Part shown: in pieces, positions 10,447 through 21,654 of the stretch
How the letters are laid out: every line of letters begins with the position of its first letter
Position numbering within the stretch: position 1 is the stretch's first letter
Source: Pseudogymnoascus destructans
Taxonomy: Eukaryota > Ascomycota > Leotiomycetes > Thelebolales > Thelebolaceae
Reading direction: 5' to 3'
Length of the DNA stretch: 64,000 nt
Assembly: GCF_001641265.1 (NCBI RefSeq)
Contig: NW_020167552.1
Location: forward strand, 124,001 to 188,000
Translations under genes and position numbers: made by a program
The notes under the pieces: generated by a model
What the model was told of the DNA's origin: nothing
What the model saw: only the letters and a program-made list of their open reading frames with translations
Databases searched by the model: none

Positions 10447-10781
10447 TAGCATCAACTGCTTCTGGTGTCATTGAGGAAGTATTGATGATATAGGCGACCC
10501 CATTTTCGGATGTTTCGGGGTATTCTGGTAAATCTGTTGTATATTTTACCTTCATTACCCGCATCGCTTGAAATAACTGTGGTTGTTTCGATATTAATGC
10601 ATTAGTAACGCATTAGTAATGCATTAAGTATATATTAGGCGGCTCTTACCTTCTCCTCCTCCTCTTCTTCTTCTTCAGTAACAAGTTCCCAATATCTTTC
10701 ATCCTCAAATTGAAGACTACTATCAATACTAACAGTATCAGACCATGGGTCTAGTTGAGGTAGTGAAATTATCTCATCCAT
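10447..10781 (-). pseudogene. Hypothetical acidic gene, cut by the Tc1 element
   Basis: The ATG at 10781 opens a 44-codon first exon (10781-10650) ending in a run of eight glutamates before lysine. An intron (GTAAGA at 10649 to CACAG at 10577) holds three 11-bp repeat units. The second exon (from 10576) reads LFQAMRVMKVKYTTDLPEYP onward until the Tc1 insertion at 10446. In the empty site the frame would continue at 6139 for a few codons to a further donor (GTAATG), with more sequence towards 4208. I do not recognise the protein. It was tail-to-tail with the small gene at 3884. Confidence 0.5.
10594..10626. repeat. Three 11-bp TAATGCATTA-type units in an intron
   Basis: Units at 10594, 10605 and 10616 lie inside the first intron of the minus-strand hypothetical gene. 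A further pair of units lies at 10787-10808, just upstream of its ATG. Confidence 0.8.
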
Positions 10782-10849
10782 TGTGAATAATGCATTAGCA
10801 ATGAATTACTACTGTTGTTGTTGCCATGCCCTACAGGTTTTACGTTGGT

Positions 10850-11620
10850 TGTAAGGAGACAGGGCACCCAGCTCACAGTAATAGCATATGAGAGTGCGAG
10901 TCGGAGGTGTAACACTGACTTCTAAACGATAGAAGACACAGAGGTTTCTTGCGTAAGGTTGACTTGACAGAGGAGGCAGGGGATTAGACACAAAGGCTTT
11001 CCAAGTAACACATTACAGTATTGTAAAGAATACTATATTGAGTTGAGCATGAAGCTCCTATCTAAGGAAATACTATCTACTTATATAGTGGCGTCGTACC
11101 TCATGGGTAATCTGGATAGTTGGCGGATAGCTAGATATTCAGGATAGTTCGTGGATAGCTCAACTATCCAATATCCACTAGTTTCTGCAACTATCCATTA
11201 GCCCCATCACATGGCAGCCTACCCCGCTTGCCTCCTGTGACTCACATGTCATGTTACTAGGCCCTGGTCCTGTAATGACATCACGTTACCGTAGCCGTAA
11301 CAGGAGGCTAAATGGATGCTATCCTATAGGTCTACTACGAAGGATACAAAAAAGATGAAGAGAGGAACCCCCATTGGGCCAATCTCCTTAAGTACCCGAA
11401 GCGGGTCCGACTCGGCTAACCTGCCTTCACTCTCACCACGTGACCGTACCTTGTCTGACTCAGATACCTTCCGTCACTGAGGGAGAGGGACCCCGTTGGG
11501 TCAATCCCCTTAAGTACCCGAAACGGGTCCGACTCGGCTAACCTGCCTTAACTCTTATCATGTGACTGTAACCTGTCTGACTCAGATCCTTTCCGTCACT
11601 GAGGGACAGGCATCCTTACA
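10850..11620. mobile_element. Solo LTR, family 4, with nested family-2 LTR
   Basis: Read on the minus strand it starts TGTAAGGATGCC and ends TCCTTACA; flanks TTGGT and TTGAT suggest a 5-bp duplication with one mismatch. A family-2 LTR (10908-11302) splits it. Its distal part contains an imperfect tandem duplication of about 120 bp (around 11361-11480 and 11484-11600). Copies occur at 24669-25039 and 35146-35446, with a fragment at 41686-41776. TG...CA ends and 5-bp duplications fit an LTR better than a MITE. Confidence 0.75.
10908..11302 (-). mobile_element. Solo LTR, family 2 (395 bp), nested
   Basis: TGTAACACTG to CCGTAACA, with a perfect GGAGG duplication at 10903-10907 and 11303-11307. 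It splits the family-4 LTR. The promoter-like TATATAAG box is on the minus strand. Confidence 0.9.
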
Positions 11621-11811
11621 TTGATAGGAAATTAGGGCCCTATTATATACCATTTTTCGCCCTACCTGACCATATCATGTGATGCTATGCGAGCTTAGCT
11701 GACCAACATGCAAGGTTTAGTCATAAAAGTGGAGCATTTTCGGGTCAGCTGAGCTAACCCCTGATGGTCTGCTCACCTGTGTACTTGTCAGTGTTTGCAC
11801 CGAGCACCTTA
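11621..11811. other. Unassigned spacer
   Basis: No gene or repeat recognised between the family-4 LTR and element B. The TA at 11810-11811 is the left target duplication of element B. Confidence 0.4.
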
Positions 11812-12181
11812 CAGGTGGTCGGCAAAAGCGAAGTGCATCCGGAAAGCGAAATTGCATCCCGCCAGCCAGATATCATTAGTATGTAGAATCTAATATAACC
11901 ACTATCTAACCAACTAAGTTATACAACCAATTAAGTGATTAAATTATTAAATAAAATTGACGCTATTCTTACTTTAAAACAACCCTGAATCCAAATTCTC
12001 TTCTGTCCTGTCTGTAAATAATCGTGGGGGGAAGCGAGTGCGTCCACTCGCTTACGAGAGGAAGCAAGTGCGTCCTCTCAACTTGCATATGTTCACCGCC
12101 ACTCTTTACCAAAACCTCGAACATTCCTACACATAGTAATTTATATAGTAATCAAATATAATTCATATAATGGAAGGGACA

Positions 12182-13117
12182 TGTCATACTGACATTCGTT
12201 GCACTCAGTTTGCTATCAAACTCAAGAGCAAACTTAGAAATCTCCTCCTCAAACCTACAAGTCAACATACATATCTTGGCTTATCACACCAACAACAGAA
12301 GCAATACTACTCAACGATTGCTGCAAACTCTTCTACTACATCTGTTTATGCTACATACATCACGGCATATCATTTGGACACTCATTGAACAAGTTATTAA
12401 GAAAATCTCCTCCTTAAGGGGGTGGGCCAATACTACCACATGGCATATCTCTACCAACTAGAGGCCTAGAAACATGAACAATAGCTCTAGAAGCTTCTAC
12501 AACCCTCTATGATTCATTACACGTCATCGCTCCTTAGTTACCCACAAGATTGGTTAAGTTATGACATAATTTATCTATAGGTACTCTGACCTTGGACCTC
12601 CTTTTCACTTCCTATAGGCTAGGAACCCAAGAGATGGTTCTATGGGATTCTCTTACGTTCACTACATGATTAGCAAGCTAGTTGTGGGTCGCACTTGATT
12701 TCTAATACATTTACCAAGCCTGGTTAGTCATGGAAAGTCATGGAAAATGAGAGAACTACACTCCTTTGGCATAAATAGGATTGCCCTTTCCTTAAGAAAG
12801 GGCAAGCAGGCAATACAGTAAATCGACTAGCACATACTTCTACGTCTTTTCCAAGCTTCCAAGCATTGATCTTGTTATTCTCTGTTTTTGAAAAGTCAGT
12901 GAGGTGCTAACCTCTGACTTACCCCTGAGTTCCCAGACTCAACATTTGTTGCAACTTGTCTAAACCACTTCACCACATCATACACCTGATTGCTGCGTTG
13001 TGGAATAGTCTAAGCTACAACCCTTTGGCTCTGTTTCTTAAAACAGTGTGTTGTCTTAGTAAATTCATCCCTTCCTTGGGTGGCTAGATTCTCATATCTG
13101 GTGCACCCAACATTACA
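12182..13117 (+). mobile_element. Solo LTR, family 1 (936 bp)
   Basis: TGTCATACTG to CATTACA, with a perfect GGACA duplication at 12177-12181 and 13118-13122. A CATAAATAGG promoter-like box sits about 600 bases in. It interrupts element C's transposase after codon 4. Confidence 0.92.
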
Positions 13118-14397
13118 GGACACCTCTATCAAATGCCTGTGAATGGCTGGCAGCAAACCCCTCTGAATCTATAGGTGCTGCCAGTCGGATTTTTAAGGTC
13201 TCAAAGTCGACTATACAGTCAAGAATCACCCGAGCAGTCCCACGGAAGCTGCCCCATGGAGGTCACAATAGGGTGCTTTCTATAGGCCAAACGGAGGCCC
13301 TAAAGACCTGGATTCTAGAGCAGTATTACCTAGGATTAGGGGCTAATAGGCATATGGTTTATGGGGCAGTATGCCACCTACGGAGCCCACTGCCTCCACC
13401 GTCACAGAGCTGGCTCACTAAATATATACGGAATGAGCTTATTGAGTTCCACTTTATCACTACAAAGCCTATTGCGCAACAGCATACGCAAGCTCAAGAG
13501 GAACCTGCTATTGTTAAGTGGTTTGAAAAGTACACGGAATTTGTACTACAGCATGGTATAAATCCAGAGTCAATCTGGAATATGGATGAAACTGGATTTA
13601 GGGTTGGAATTCCAGGGGGTGAGAGAGTTATGGTCCCCCGAGCTGTAAAGCAGCTCTATACTCTGAGCCCTGAGAATCGTATATCTATTACGATCATAGA
13701 GGCAGTATCTGCAGCTGGACAGAAGATTGCACCTGTACTTGTTGTACCGGGTAAAATCCATATGGCAGCATGGTACCCTGAAAACCTCAGTGGAAATGAG
13801 CTGATATTGCTCTCGGAGACTGGCTATTCTAATAGCCAGCTTGCTCTACGGTGGTTACAGCACTTCATAGAGCTTACTGCTCCACACAACCCAGGAAATC
13901 CCAAGGTTCTACTACTCGATTCTCATGTGAGCCACACGAGCCCTGAGTTCGTCATTATGGCAGCCGAATATCACATCATCTTATGGGCGTTTCCCAGCCA
14001 CCTTACACACATTTTACAGCCATTAGACATGGGAATATTCCAGCCTTATAAGCACTGGCATAGGCAGGCTGTGCTCTGTGCTATACGGGAAGTTGACATC
14101 ACCTATAACCTACCCCGATTTATGAGAGATCTCCCACAAATGCGGGAGCAGACTTTTAAGGAATCTACCATACAATCAGCGTTCCGGAAAGCTGGAATCT
14201 GGCCTATAAGCTGTAATACAGCCCTTGAGAAGCTGCGTACGTACTCGCAGCCTACGCAGCCTACAGAGCCTACAACGCCTACCCTACCACAGCCTATTAC
14301 CCCTATTCCCTCCACTTTCCAGGGCGTAGAACAGGGCCTACAGCAGTGGAAGGAGCGGGTTCCGGAGGCCTTTAGTAGCCCCTCAAGGCAGAGCTAC

Positions 14398-14713
14398 AGC
14401 AAAAGAAGCCGATGACCTGGGAGACGACGCCGGAGGCGATGGTCAGGCCCTGCAGGATGAAGTAGGAGATGTAGAAGTTGGAGGCCAGGGGAAGCTTGGT
14501 AGCCAGGAGACTGGTGACGGAGCCTGGGTTCTGGGCGATCTGCTGGGCGACAGACAAGGCAGCGGATCCGATGGTCATGACCAGGAAGACCTGGACGACC
14601 TGGAAGGCGAAGTACGCGTTCTGCGTGAACAGCTCGACGCGCGCGAGGGTGGGCTCGCCGGAGAGCTTGGCAAGGATGCGCATGATGATCGGGACCAGGG
14701 ACATGAGGATGGC
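14398..14713 (-). pseudogene. Captured fragment of a CSC1/DUF221 (RSN1_7TM) channel gene
   Basis: On the minus strand this stretch encodes about 105 residues of a polytopic membrane protein, including ILAKLSGEPTLARVELFTQN, then YFAFQVVQVFLV, and near the end SNFYISYFILQGL. These match the conserved 7-TM region of fungal CSC1-like osmosensitive calcium-permeable channels. Neither a start nor the other domains are present, and pogo-type transposase coding continues on both sides on the opposite strand. It is GC-rich compared with its surroundings. I infer transduplication of a host exon into element C. The segment's boundaries are judged only from where each homology stops. Confidence 0.8.
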
Positions 14714-15301
14714 TTACTGGGGCAGCCCGGGTTCTGGCTGCCGGCCAGCTCCAGGAACTCGACCTACGGGCTGTTCGGCAGCAGGTCAAGGACTCGAAGA
14801 AGAAGCGGGGGGGCTGGGACCAACTCCAGTGTGGAGGTGAGCTCCGGGCTTCTGAAGCCCACGAGCTTCAGGCCCAGAAAGCTGAGCTTCAGACCCAGAA
14901 GCTCGCTGCCACAGAAGCTCGGAAACTGAGCCAGGCCCAGACCCGAGTCCAGAAGCAGCTCCGCCGGGCAGGAATCGAAGCCCGGAAACGGGAGCGCCTC
15001 TGGAAGAAGAGCATAGCTCAGCTCACTAAATCGGGCCTCCCAATTCCTCCGGAGTTGGAAGACCCTATTACTGACCCAGAAGCCAAATCTGGGAGCCAGT
15101 ATGAGAGCGCAACTGAGGGTGGGAGTGGTCGTGGGAGTGAGAGTGAGCGTGAGAATGAAGAAGTGATAATTTTGTAGAATTGAATTTTTAAGTACTTTTA
15201 CATATAAATTACTATGGTTGGGTACTTACGGTCGCAATTTGAGAGGACGCACTTGCTTCCTCTCATAAGCGAGTGGACGCACTCGCTTCCCCCCACGGTT
15301 A

Positions 15302-18011
15302 TGTCCTTATCTAAACCACTAAATCTTCTAAATCCAGTCTCATCGTGTGATCCTGACCACCATATTGTTGAAATCAATTGAATATTGGCTTCTTCTTGAA
15401 TCTCTGACTCCTGTGCAATTTTTTCAGGATCAGGAATTGGATTAAGTAAAACAGGAGGCACCTCCTGCTTTGCTTTTAACAACTGGGTAACCTGCCACTT
15501 TCTTAAAAGCTCGGCTTTGCAGGCCTCAACACCAAGAATACGAAGCTCCTTTTTGACCTTATTCAAGGCTATTCATGCTCTGAATTTTGACTTCTGCTCT
15601 TGAGTTTCCTTCTCCTTTTTAGCCTTGTCAGCTATTTTTTTCCAAGCATCTTTAGCTGTTAATGGACCACACGTTGCTTGAACAACATTGCAGCTTTTGA
15701 CCTTTGCCTTTTGCTGGTTCACAACCTTTGTAGATAGTAAATCATACTGTAGTACATGTAATGGTGGGTGCACCAGATGTGAGAATCTAGCCACCCAAGG
15801 AAGGGATGATTTTACTAAGACAACACACTGTCTTAGGAAAAAGAGCCAAAGGGTCATAGCTTAGACTATTCCACAACGCAGCAATCAGGTGTATGATGTA
15901 GTGGAGTGGTTTAGACAAGTTGTAACAAATGTTGAGTCTGAGAACTCAGGGATAAGTCAGAGGTTAGTACCTCACTGACTTTTCAGAAACAAGGAGTAAC
16001 AAGATCAATGCTTGGAAGCTTGGAAAAGATGTGGAAGTATGTGATAGTCGATTTACTGTATTGTCTGCTTGCCCTTTCTTAAGGAAAGGGCAATCCTATT
16101 TATGCCAAAGGAGTGTAGTTCTCTCATTTTCCAAGACTTTCCATGACTAACCAGGCTTGGTAACTGTAGTCGATGTAAGAGAATCCCATAGAAGCATCTC
16201 CTAGGTTCCTAGCCTATAGGAAGTGAAAGGAGGTCCAAGGTCAGAGTACCCCTATAGACAAATTATGTCATAACTTAACCAATCCTGTGGGTAACTAAGG
16301 AGCGATGACGTGTAATGGCCTCTAGTTGATAGAGATATGTCATGTGTAGTATTAGCCCAGTAACTAAGGAGTGATGTCATGTAATTAATCATAGAGGGTT
16401 GTAGAGATATGCTATGTGGTCATATCAGCCCAGTAACTAAGGAGCAATGATGTGTAATGAATCATAGAGGGTTGTAGCAATCGTTGAGTAGTATTGCTCT
16501 TGTTGTTGGTGTGGCAAGCCACAATATGTATAGTGACTTGTAGGTTTGAGGAGGAGATTTCTAAGTTTGCTCTTGAGTTTGATAGCAAACTGAGTGCAAC
16601 AAATGTCAGTATGACAGAACAGCTAACTCTCCTTGAGCAAGGACATTTTCAGTACCGCGCGCCCAAGAATCCCATTCTCGTGCCGATGGACTTGACAAAC
16701 GGTATGGTATCTTTGCCTGCCAATGCTGAGCTCTGAATGTACAAATTTTGTCAGAGTCTGTGGAATTTGTGGTAGGTCTAGAGCCTTTTCAGACAGTGTA
16801 TATACCTTCATTTTTTTCAAGGCTTCTTTAGGGTTTATTGGCCACATTCCAGCTTCACGAAATGCTCCTATAATTGTGCCTTTCTTGAATGTTTCCTGGC
16901 AGATTTTGCCTAAGTCTCGAAAAAATGAAGCAATATTGTAATCAATATCAAGATTTCGCATTGCATATTGAATTGCCTTCTTGTGCCAGTGTTTGTAAGG
17001 CTGAAAAACACCAACATCAAGCGGCTGCATAATATGTGTAAGATGTGACAGGAGCGGATATGGATGAAATTCATCGCTGTTGCTTGTATGACAAACTTGG
17101 GTATTGTATGACTGATATAGCTATCCATAAGAAGGACTTTTAATGGTTTATTAGGCCCAGCATCAGAATGTTTAATGAAATGCTCTAAATAAAGCATTGC
17201 CAGTTCGCCATTTGTATATCCAGAATCAGAGAGCAATATAAGCTCGTCGCCGCTTAGCTTTTCAGAATACCAGGACTCCATATGTTGTCGTCCTTGTATA
17301 ATAATCACTGGTGGAATCATTTGTCCAATTGCACAGATTGACTCAATTATAGTAAAAGACCTGCGATTTTCGGCCATTGGAACATACATCTTAGTAGGGT
17401 CAGTTCAATTATATTTCAATGACGATAACTAATTGTACATACCTCTGTAATATATATAGGAAGTATTACCTCCTCCCCTGGTGCTACTCCAACACGAAAG
17501 CCAGTTTCATCAAAGTTATAGATGTTTTGCAGCTGGATATCATGTTGGATACACCATGACAAATATACTGAAAACCAGTCCTCTACCGCCAAAATATCAT
17601 GAGTTGTAACTCGAACTCGAGCAATCGCTTTCGTTTTAACAACTCGAAAAAGGTTAGAATGGCTTTTTATAAAGCCCTGAAACCAGTGCATGAATGAAGG
17701 CGCTGGTTTCGGTGGTATTCTGCTGCCTGGAAGTGGCCAATTGCTGCAAAAACCATTGCTCTTGATGCCCCGTAACCTGCATAATACAAATCTTCGACAT
17801 ATTTGTATATCGCCTTAATTTGTACCTCCGAGAGTAACTTATTTTGTCCTCCGCATTTAGGAATAGGAGGCGATATTGGGGCTTCGGTGGCTTTCAACTT
17901 CGCTCGTTGAGTATAGGAATTAAGCGTCTTCGTATTAACGTTATAAATTTGAGCGGCGGTGATTGGCTTTTCGGAAGGGTTCTTGCGGAGGAATTTGAGG
18001 GCTTGGTCCAT
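15302..18011 (-). pseudogene. pogo-type transposase of element B, broken
   Basis: The start is MDQALKFLRKNPSEKP at 18011, a Psq-type helix-turn-helix. Frameshifts occur near 17680 and near 17070. The catalytic landmarks NFDETGFRVG, LLMDSYISH (S-Y replaces the usual S-H) and MQPLDVGVF remain. An intron sits after the first motif, as in element D. A TAG replaces a probable CAG just before the LTR insertion at 16616. The coding continues beyond the LTR from 15756 (YDLLSTKVVNQQKAK and a coiled coil) and is finally cut by element C at 15301. Confidence 0.75.
15757..16616 (-). mobile_element. Solo LTR, family 1 (860 bp)
   Basis: TGTAATGG to CAGTATGACA on the plus strand, flanked by GTACA and GAACA (one mismatch). 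It interrupts the transposase of element B. Confidence 0.85.
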
Positions 18012-18143
18012 TATACAGAGCAAAATTATCGCAGGTGCATAGTTGAGAGTGAGAAACATATATTGGGTGTAAATCTCTGACTCGGCTATGACGGGATGCA
18101 ATTTCGCTTTCCGGATGCACTTCGCTTTCGCCGACCACCTATA

Positions 18144-19040
18144 AGGTGGTCACCTTGGTCTGTTCTGTGCTCGTCGTGTTTGTATTATTGATCGTAGGTT
18201 ATCGGTTTGCGTTGACATCTTTTATAACCCTATTTATTTTTTGCTCTTCGACTCATCTGCCTAGTTAGATTTGTAAATGCAGATGTCGTTTTATAAAGCG
18301 TAGAACCTACTCTTGTCTAAGGGGAAAGTTAGGCATCTGTTTATATTGTGTAGGTTAAGCCGTAGGGTGTAATGGTTTGAAAACGCAGCATCAGTTGACA
18401 CGGAATTCATCTGTAATATCCTGCAATATATGATGGCTAGGTGCATATCCACTATTTGTTAGCACTTTAATCCACTTTAAAAGCGTCTGTTCTTACACAG
18501 GTGATAACAATTGCTGTTGTTGTTAGGCTTCATGGTTGTCCTTTGATGCATTAAAGGACTGTGTCTTCCTAGAGTTGTAAAGCTTTTGCAGCACTATATA
18601 AAGATTTGTACAAGCTAGATTTAACTCTAGCAACAGCTTCTACTAATAAGACTTCGAGTTCCTGAGCTTTCATGTTATTTTTTAGCACCATGTTAGCTTG
18701 GCATTGGTTTAGTCATACTGTTAATGCATGGCAATCCCCTACTATCCTAGTTACGCCATTATCCCGTTTACACCATGACTTAATTTATGAGCTAGGCTGA
18801 GGAGCTATCTAGAAAATGACCTTTACAGCTATATGTTAAGGGAATATTCTGGAGGTATGGCAAATCCACAGCTAATTTGTGTAGTAGGTGTGGTCACTAG
18901 TGAGCAATCCTATGGCAATTTAGAAGCAGGCTTCACATAGCATATAGTATATATAATACAGTAATCAATTCAATTATCCAACCTATTCTAATGGGCCTAC
19001 GTAGTGATTTATAGGCTCCTAAGTGCCCTACATAAACCCC
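18144..19040. other. AT-rich unassigned sequence
   Basis: No frame of note. The base composition and the abundance of TA resemble RIP-mutated transposon sequence next to it, but I cannot assign it. Confidence 0.4.
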
Positions 19041-20120
19041 CGAAACCTCTGACCTACCTACTGTTCGCAGTGCAAAGTTTTCACTTGCCCTAGTGAGTAC
19101 CATGGTAGGGTCAGCTCTATAGTGGGGATTGCCAGCTTTTAGGGCTAGAATCTCAGCCTCTCCTAATTCCGATCTGGTTTCCTAACACTATATGCCACCT
19201 ATAGAAGCCACTACTACCACCCTCACGAAGCTGGCTTAGTAAGCTCATTAAGAATGAGAATTAAGATTTCCATTTTATTACAACTAAGCCAATTGCACAG
19301 TAGTGTGTAGGAGCTTAAGATAAGACTACTATTTAGAATTGGTTTTAGAAATACTACAAGTTTATACTAGAGCACAATATAAAGCTAAAGTCCATTAGCA
19401 ATATAGATGAACTAGCTTTAGAATTGGAATTCTAGGAGGAGAGAAGGTTTGTGCCATGAACAGCCAAAGAGCTCTACACCCTAAGCCCTAAAAATTGCCT
19501 GTCTATTACATAGTTAAAACTATGTCTGTAGTTAAAGGGACCATTCTACTAGTACTTATTATACTAGGCAAAACACATATGAATTCATAGTACCATTTAA
19601 ATCTTCTTAGCATAGAGCTCTTCCTACTTTTAGACACTAGATTTTCTAATTCTCATCTTGTATTACAGTGGCTAGAGCACTTCATACAGCATACGGCTCC
19701 TTACAAAGACCTAAAGCTTCTCATTCCTAACTTATATATAAGCTATACAAGCTATGATTTTGTCATTTAGGCAGCAAAGAGTAACGTTGTCATTTATACG
19801 TTCCCCTTACATCTTACACACATTCTATAGCAATTAGACGTAGGAATATTCCAACTATACAAGCACTACTATAGAGAAGCTATGCATACTACTATACAAG
19901 ATATAGACCTTAAGTATAATCTAGCCTCATTTATAAGAGATCTTCCATATATAAGAGAGTAGACTTTTAAAGAGTCTACTATAGTTAGTGCATTTAGAAA
20001 AGCTAGAGTTTAGCCTATAAGGTATAATATAGCTATTAAGAAGACCTATTTATAGCCTACACCTACTACACCTACTACACCTACTACACTACCTACTACA
20101 CTACCTACTACACTACCTAC
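19040..20120 (+). pseudogene. RIP-mutated pogo-type transposase relic, related to element C
   Basis: Translation across stops aligns with element C's transposase: HFITTKPIAQ, ELYTLSPKNCLSIT, FPLHLTHIL followed by a stop and QLDVGIFQLYKH, and FKESTIVSAFRKA. Many stops are TAG where the relative has CAG, and CA is commonly replaced by TA, which is the RIP signature. It ends in (CCTACTACA)n-like repeats where element C encodes a Thr/Pro-rich linker. Confidence 0.78.
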
Positions 20121-20146
20121 TCTACTACTATGCTAATTAACCCTAA

Positions 20147-20419
20147 CTTTTCTAAGCTTCCAAGCATTGATCTTGTTACTCTTTGTTTCTGAAAAGTCAG
20201 TGAGGTGCTAACCTCTGACTTATCCCTGAGTTCTCAGACTCAACATTTGTTACAACTTGTCTAAACCACTCCACTACATCATACACCTGATTGCTGCATT
20301 GTGGAATAGTCTAAGCTACGACCCTTTGGCTCTGTTTCCTAAGACAGTGTGTTGTCTTAGTAAAATCATCCCTTTCCTTGGGTGGCTAGATTCTCACATC
20401 TGGTGCACCCACCATTACA
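20147..20419 (+). mobile_element. LTR family 1, 5'-truncated fragment
   Basis: The last 270 or so bases of the family-1 LTR, ending CACCATTACA. It abuts Copia reverse transcriptase coding directly. Confidence 0.8.
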
Positions 20420-20510
20420 CTTTGCTAGAGTATGCAAGACAACAACTTGGAAACTTGCAATCGCACCTACAGCTTACTACGGACTTGAAATAGAGCAAGC
20501 CGATGTTATA

Positions 20511-20890
20511 CAAACACGTTGCTACAATCCAGAAACTAAAGAAACAGCTTATGGAGAAATTCGAAATTGAAGACCTTGGACCAGCAAGCTATTTTGTAGG
20601 AGTGAGAATCACAAGAAACAGAGAATTAAGCAAGCGCCTCGACTATGGCAAAGAGAGCTTACAAAAGCTCTATATGGACTTGGATTCTTAGTATGCGCAA
20701 GTGACTAGAGCGTTTACTACAACCTAAAGACTGGAATTCTTATAGTCACATATGTGGATGACATGCTCATGATAGGCAAACACGTTGCTACAATCCAGAA
20801 ACTAAAGAAACAGCTTATGGAGAAATTCGAAATTGAAGACCTTGGACCAGCAAGCTATTTTGTAGGAGTGAGAATCACAAGAAACAGAGA
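20511..20890 (+). repeat. 114-bp direct duplication within Copia RT
   Basis: Segments 20511-20624 and 20777-20890 are identical. The second is in its natural place after the YVDD motif; the first replaces a piece of upstream RT, so it is a local rearrangement. Confidence 0.88.
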
Positions 20891-21654
20891 AGCAGGAACC
20901 ATCTCCCTCTGTCAAGATGCATACGTTATGAAGGCCCTACACCGCTATGGATGGAGAACTGCAAGACAGTTGATACACCTATGGCTACAGGAGCTGCAGA
21001 AGTCATGATACCATTTGAAGGCAAAGCCTCAAGCGCAGAAATCAAACTCTATGGATCTAAGATAGGATCGCTTATATACCTTGCAGTCCAAACTCAACTA
21101 GACATCTCATACAGAGTCTCCTTACTATCCCGATTCCTCATTAATCCATTGCTAGCTCATATGAAAGCAACAGATCAAATTATGCACTACCTACAAGGCA
21201 CTAAGATGCTTGAAATTGAATATCAAAAGCAAGAAGGCAAGGACACACAGCTCCATGGATACTGCGACTAAGACTACGCAAGTGATAAATCCTAATGCAA
21301 GTAAGTCCTTGGAAACGCATTCCTATTTGTAGGAGGTGTCATTTCACACACTTCAAAGTGACAGCAAACTGTAGCACAGTCAACTACAGAAGCAGAATAC
21401 TATGCACTCACAAAGCAGTGTGCAGCGAATCATGATTCGGCATGATTCACCCCGAATCAGATTCGATTCATGATCTGATTCGGGCTATTTCTTGATGATT
21501 CGAATCTTGATTCGGCAAGTATTTGAATGATCCGAATACTTGCCAAGATGTCTAAGATGTCCAAGCGTCTAGTGGTGAGGACTTACTGTCGTCCTCAATA
21601 TATAGCTTTTTAGATTGACATTTAATACATTCAATCATTACAATTATCATCATT

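Larger units (their letters stand above)
12170..15176 (+). pseudogene. pogo-type transposase of element C, split
   Basis: The ATG at 12170 is followed by three codons, then the family-1 LTR; the frame resumes at 13123 without a shift. The product begins with a Psq-type domain, then GGHNRVLSIGQTEALK, NMDETGFRVG, LLLDSHVSH and ILQPLDMGIF, the DDE_1 triad. The frame stops at 14413-14415 where the captured segment begins. Coiled-coil C-terminal coding (Gln, Ala, Glu, Lys-rich, ending EVIIL) resumes after about 14714 in another frame and stops near 15176. The gene was probably complete before the LTR and capture events. Confidence 0.8.
12021..15299 (+). mobile_element. pogo-type element C, with LTR insertion and captured host gene piece
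   Basis: Inverted termini of about 65 bases (CGTGGGGGGAAGCGAGTGCG) are flanked by TA at 12019-12020 and 15300-15301. The element entered the 3' part of element B's transposase. It carries its own transposase on the plus strand, a family-1 solo LTR at codon 4 of that gene, and a GC-rich segment (about 14398-14713) that is antisense to a host membrane-protein gene. Confidence 0.88.
11812..18141 (-). mobile_element. pogo-type element B, decayed, hosting element C and an LTR
   Basis: Inverted termini of about 45 bases (AGGTGGTCGGC at the outside, then GCGAAGTGCATCCGGAAAGC) are flanked by TA at 11810-11811 and 18142-18143. The interior holds a broken minus-strand transposase. Element C (12021-15299) and a family-1 LTR (15757-16616) are inserted in the transposase gene, so B is the oldest of the three. 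Confidence 0.85.

Noticed and set aside
12170..12388. A short 72-codon gene starting at 12170
   Set aside because: Its first four codons are the start of element C's transposase; the rest is LTR sequence read by accident.
14478..14840. Plus-strand open frame across the captured segment as a transposase exon
   Set aside because: The minus strand gives a clear match to the CSC1/DUF221 membrane domain. The plus-strand reading is its hydrophilic mirror.
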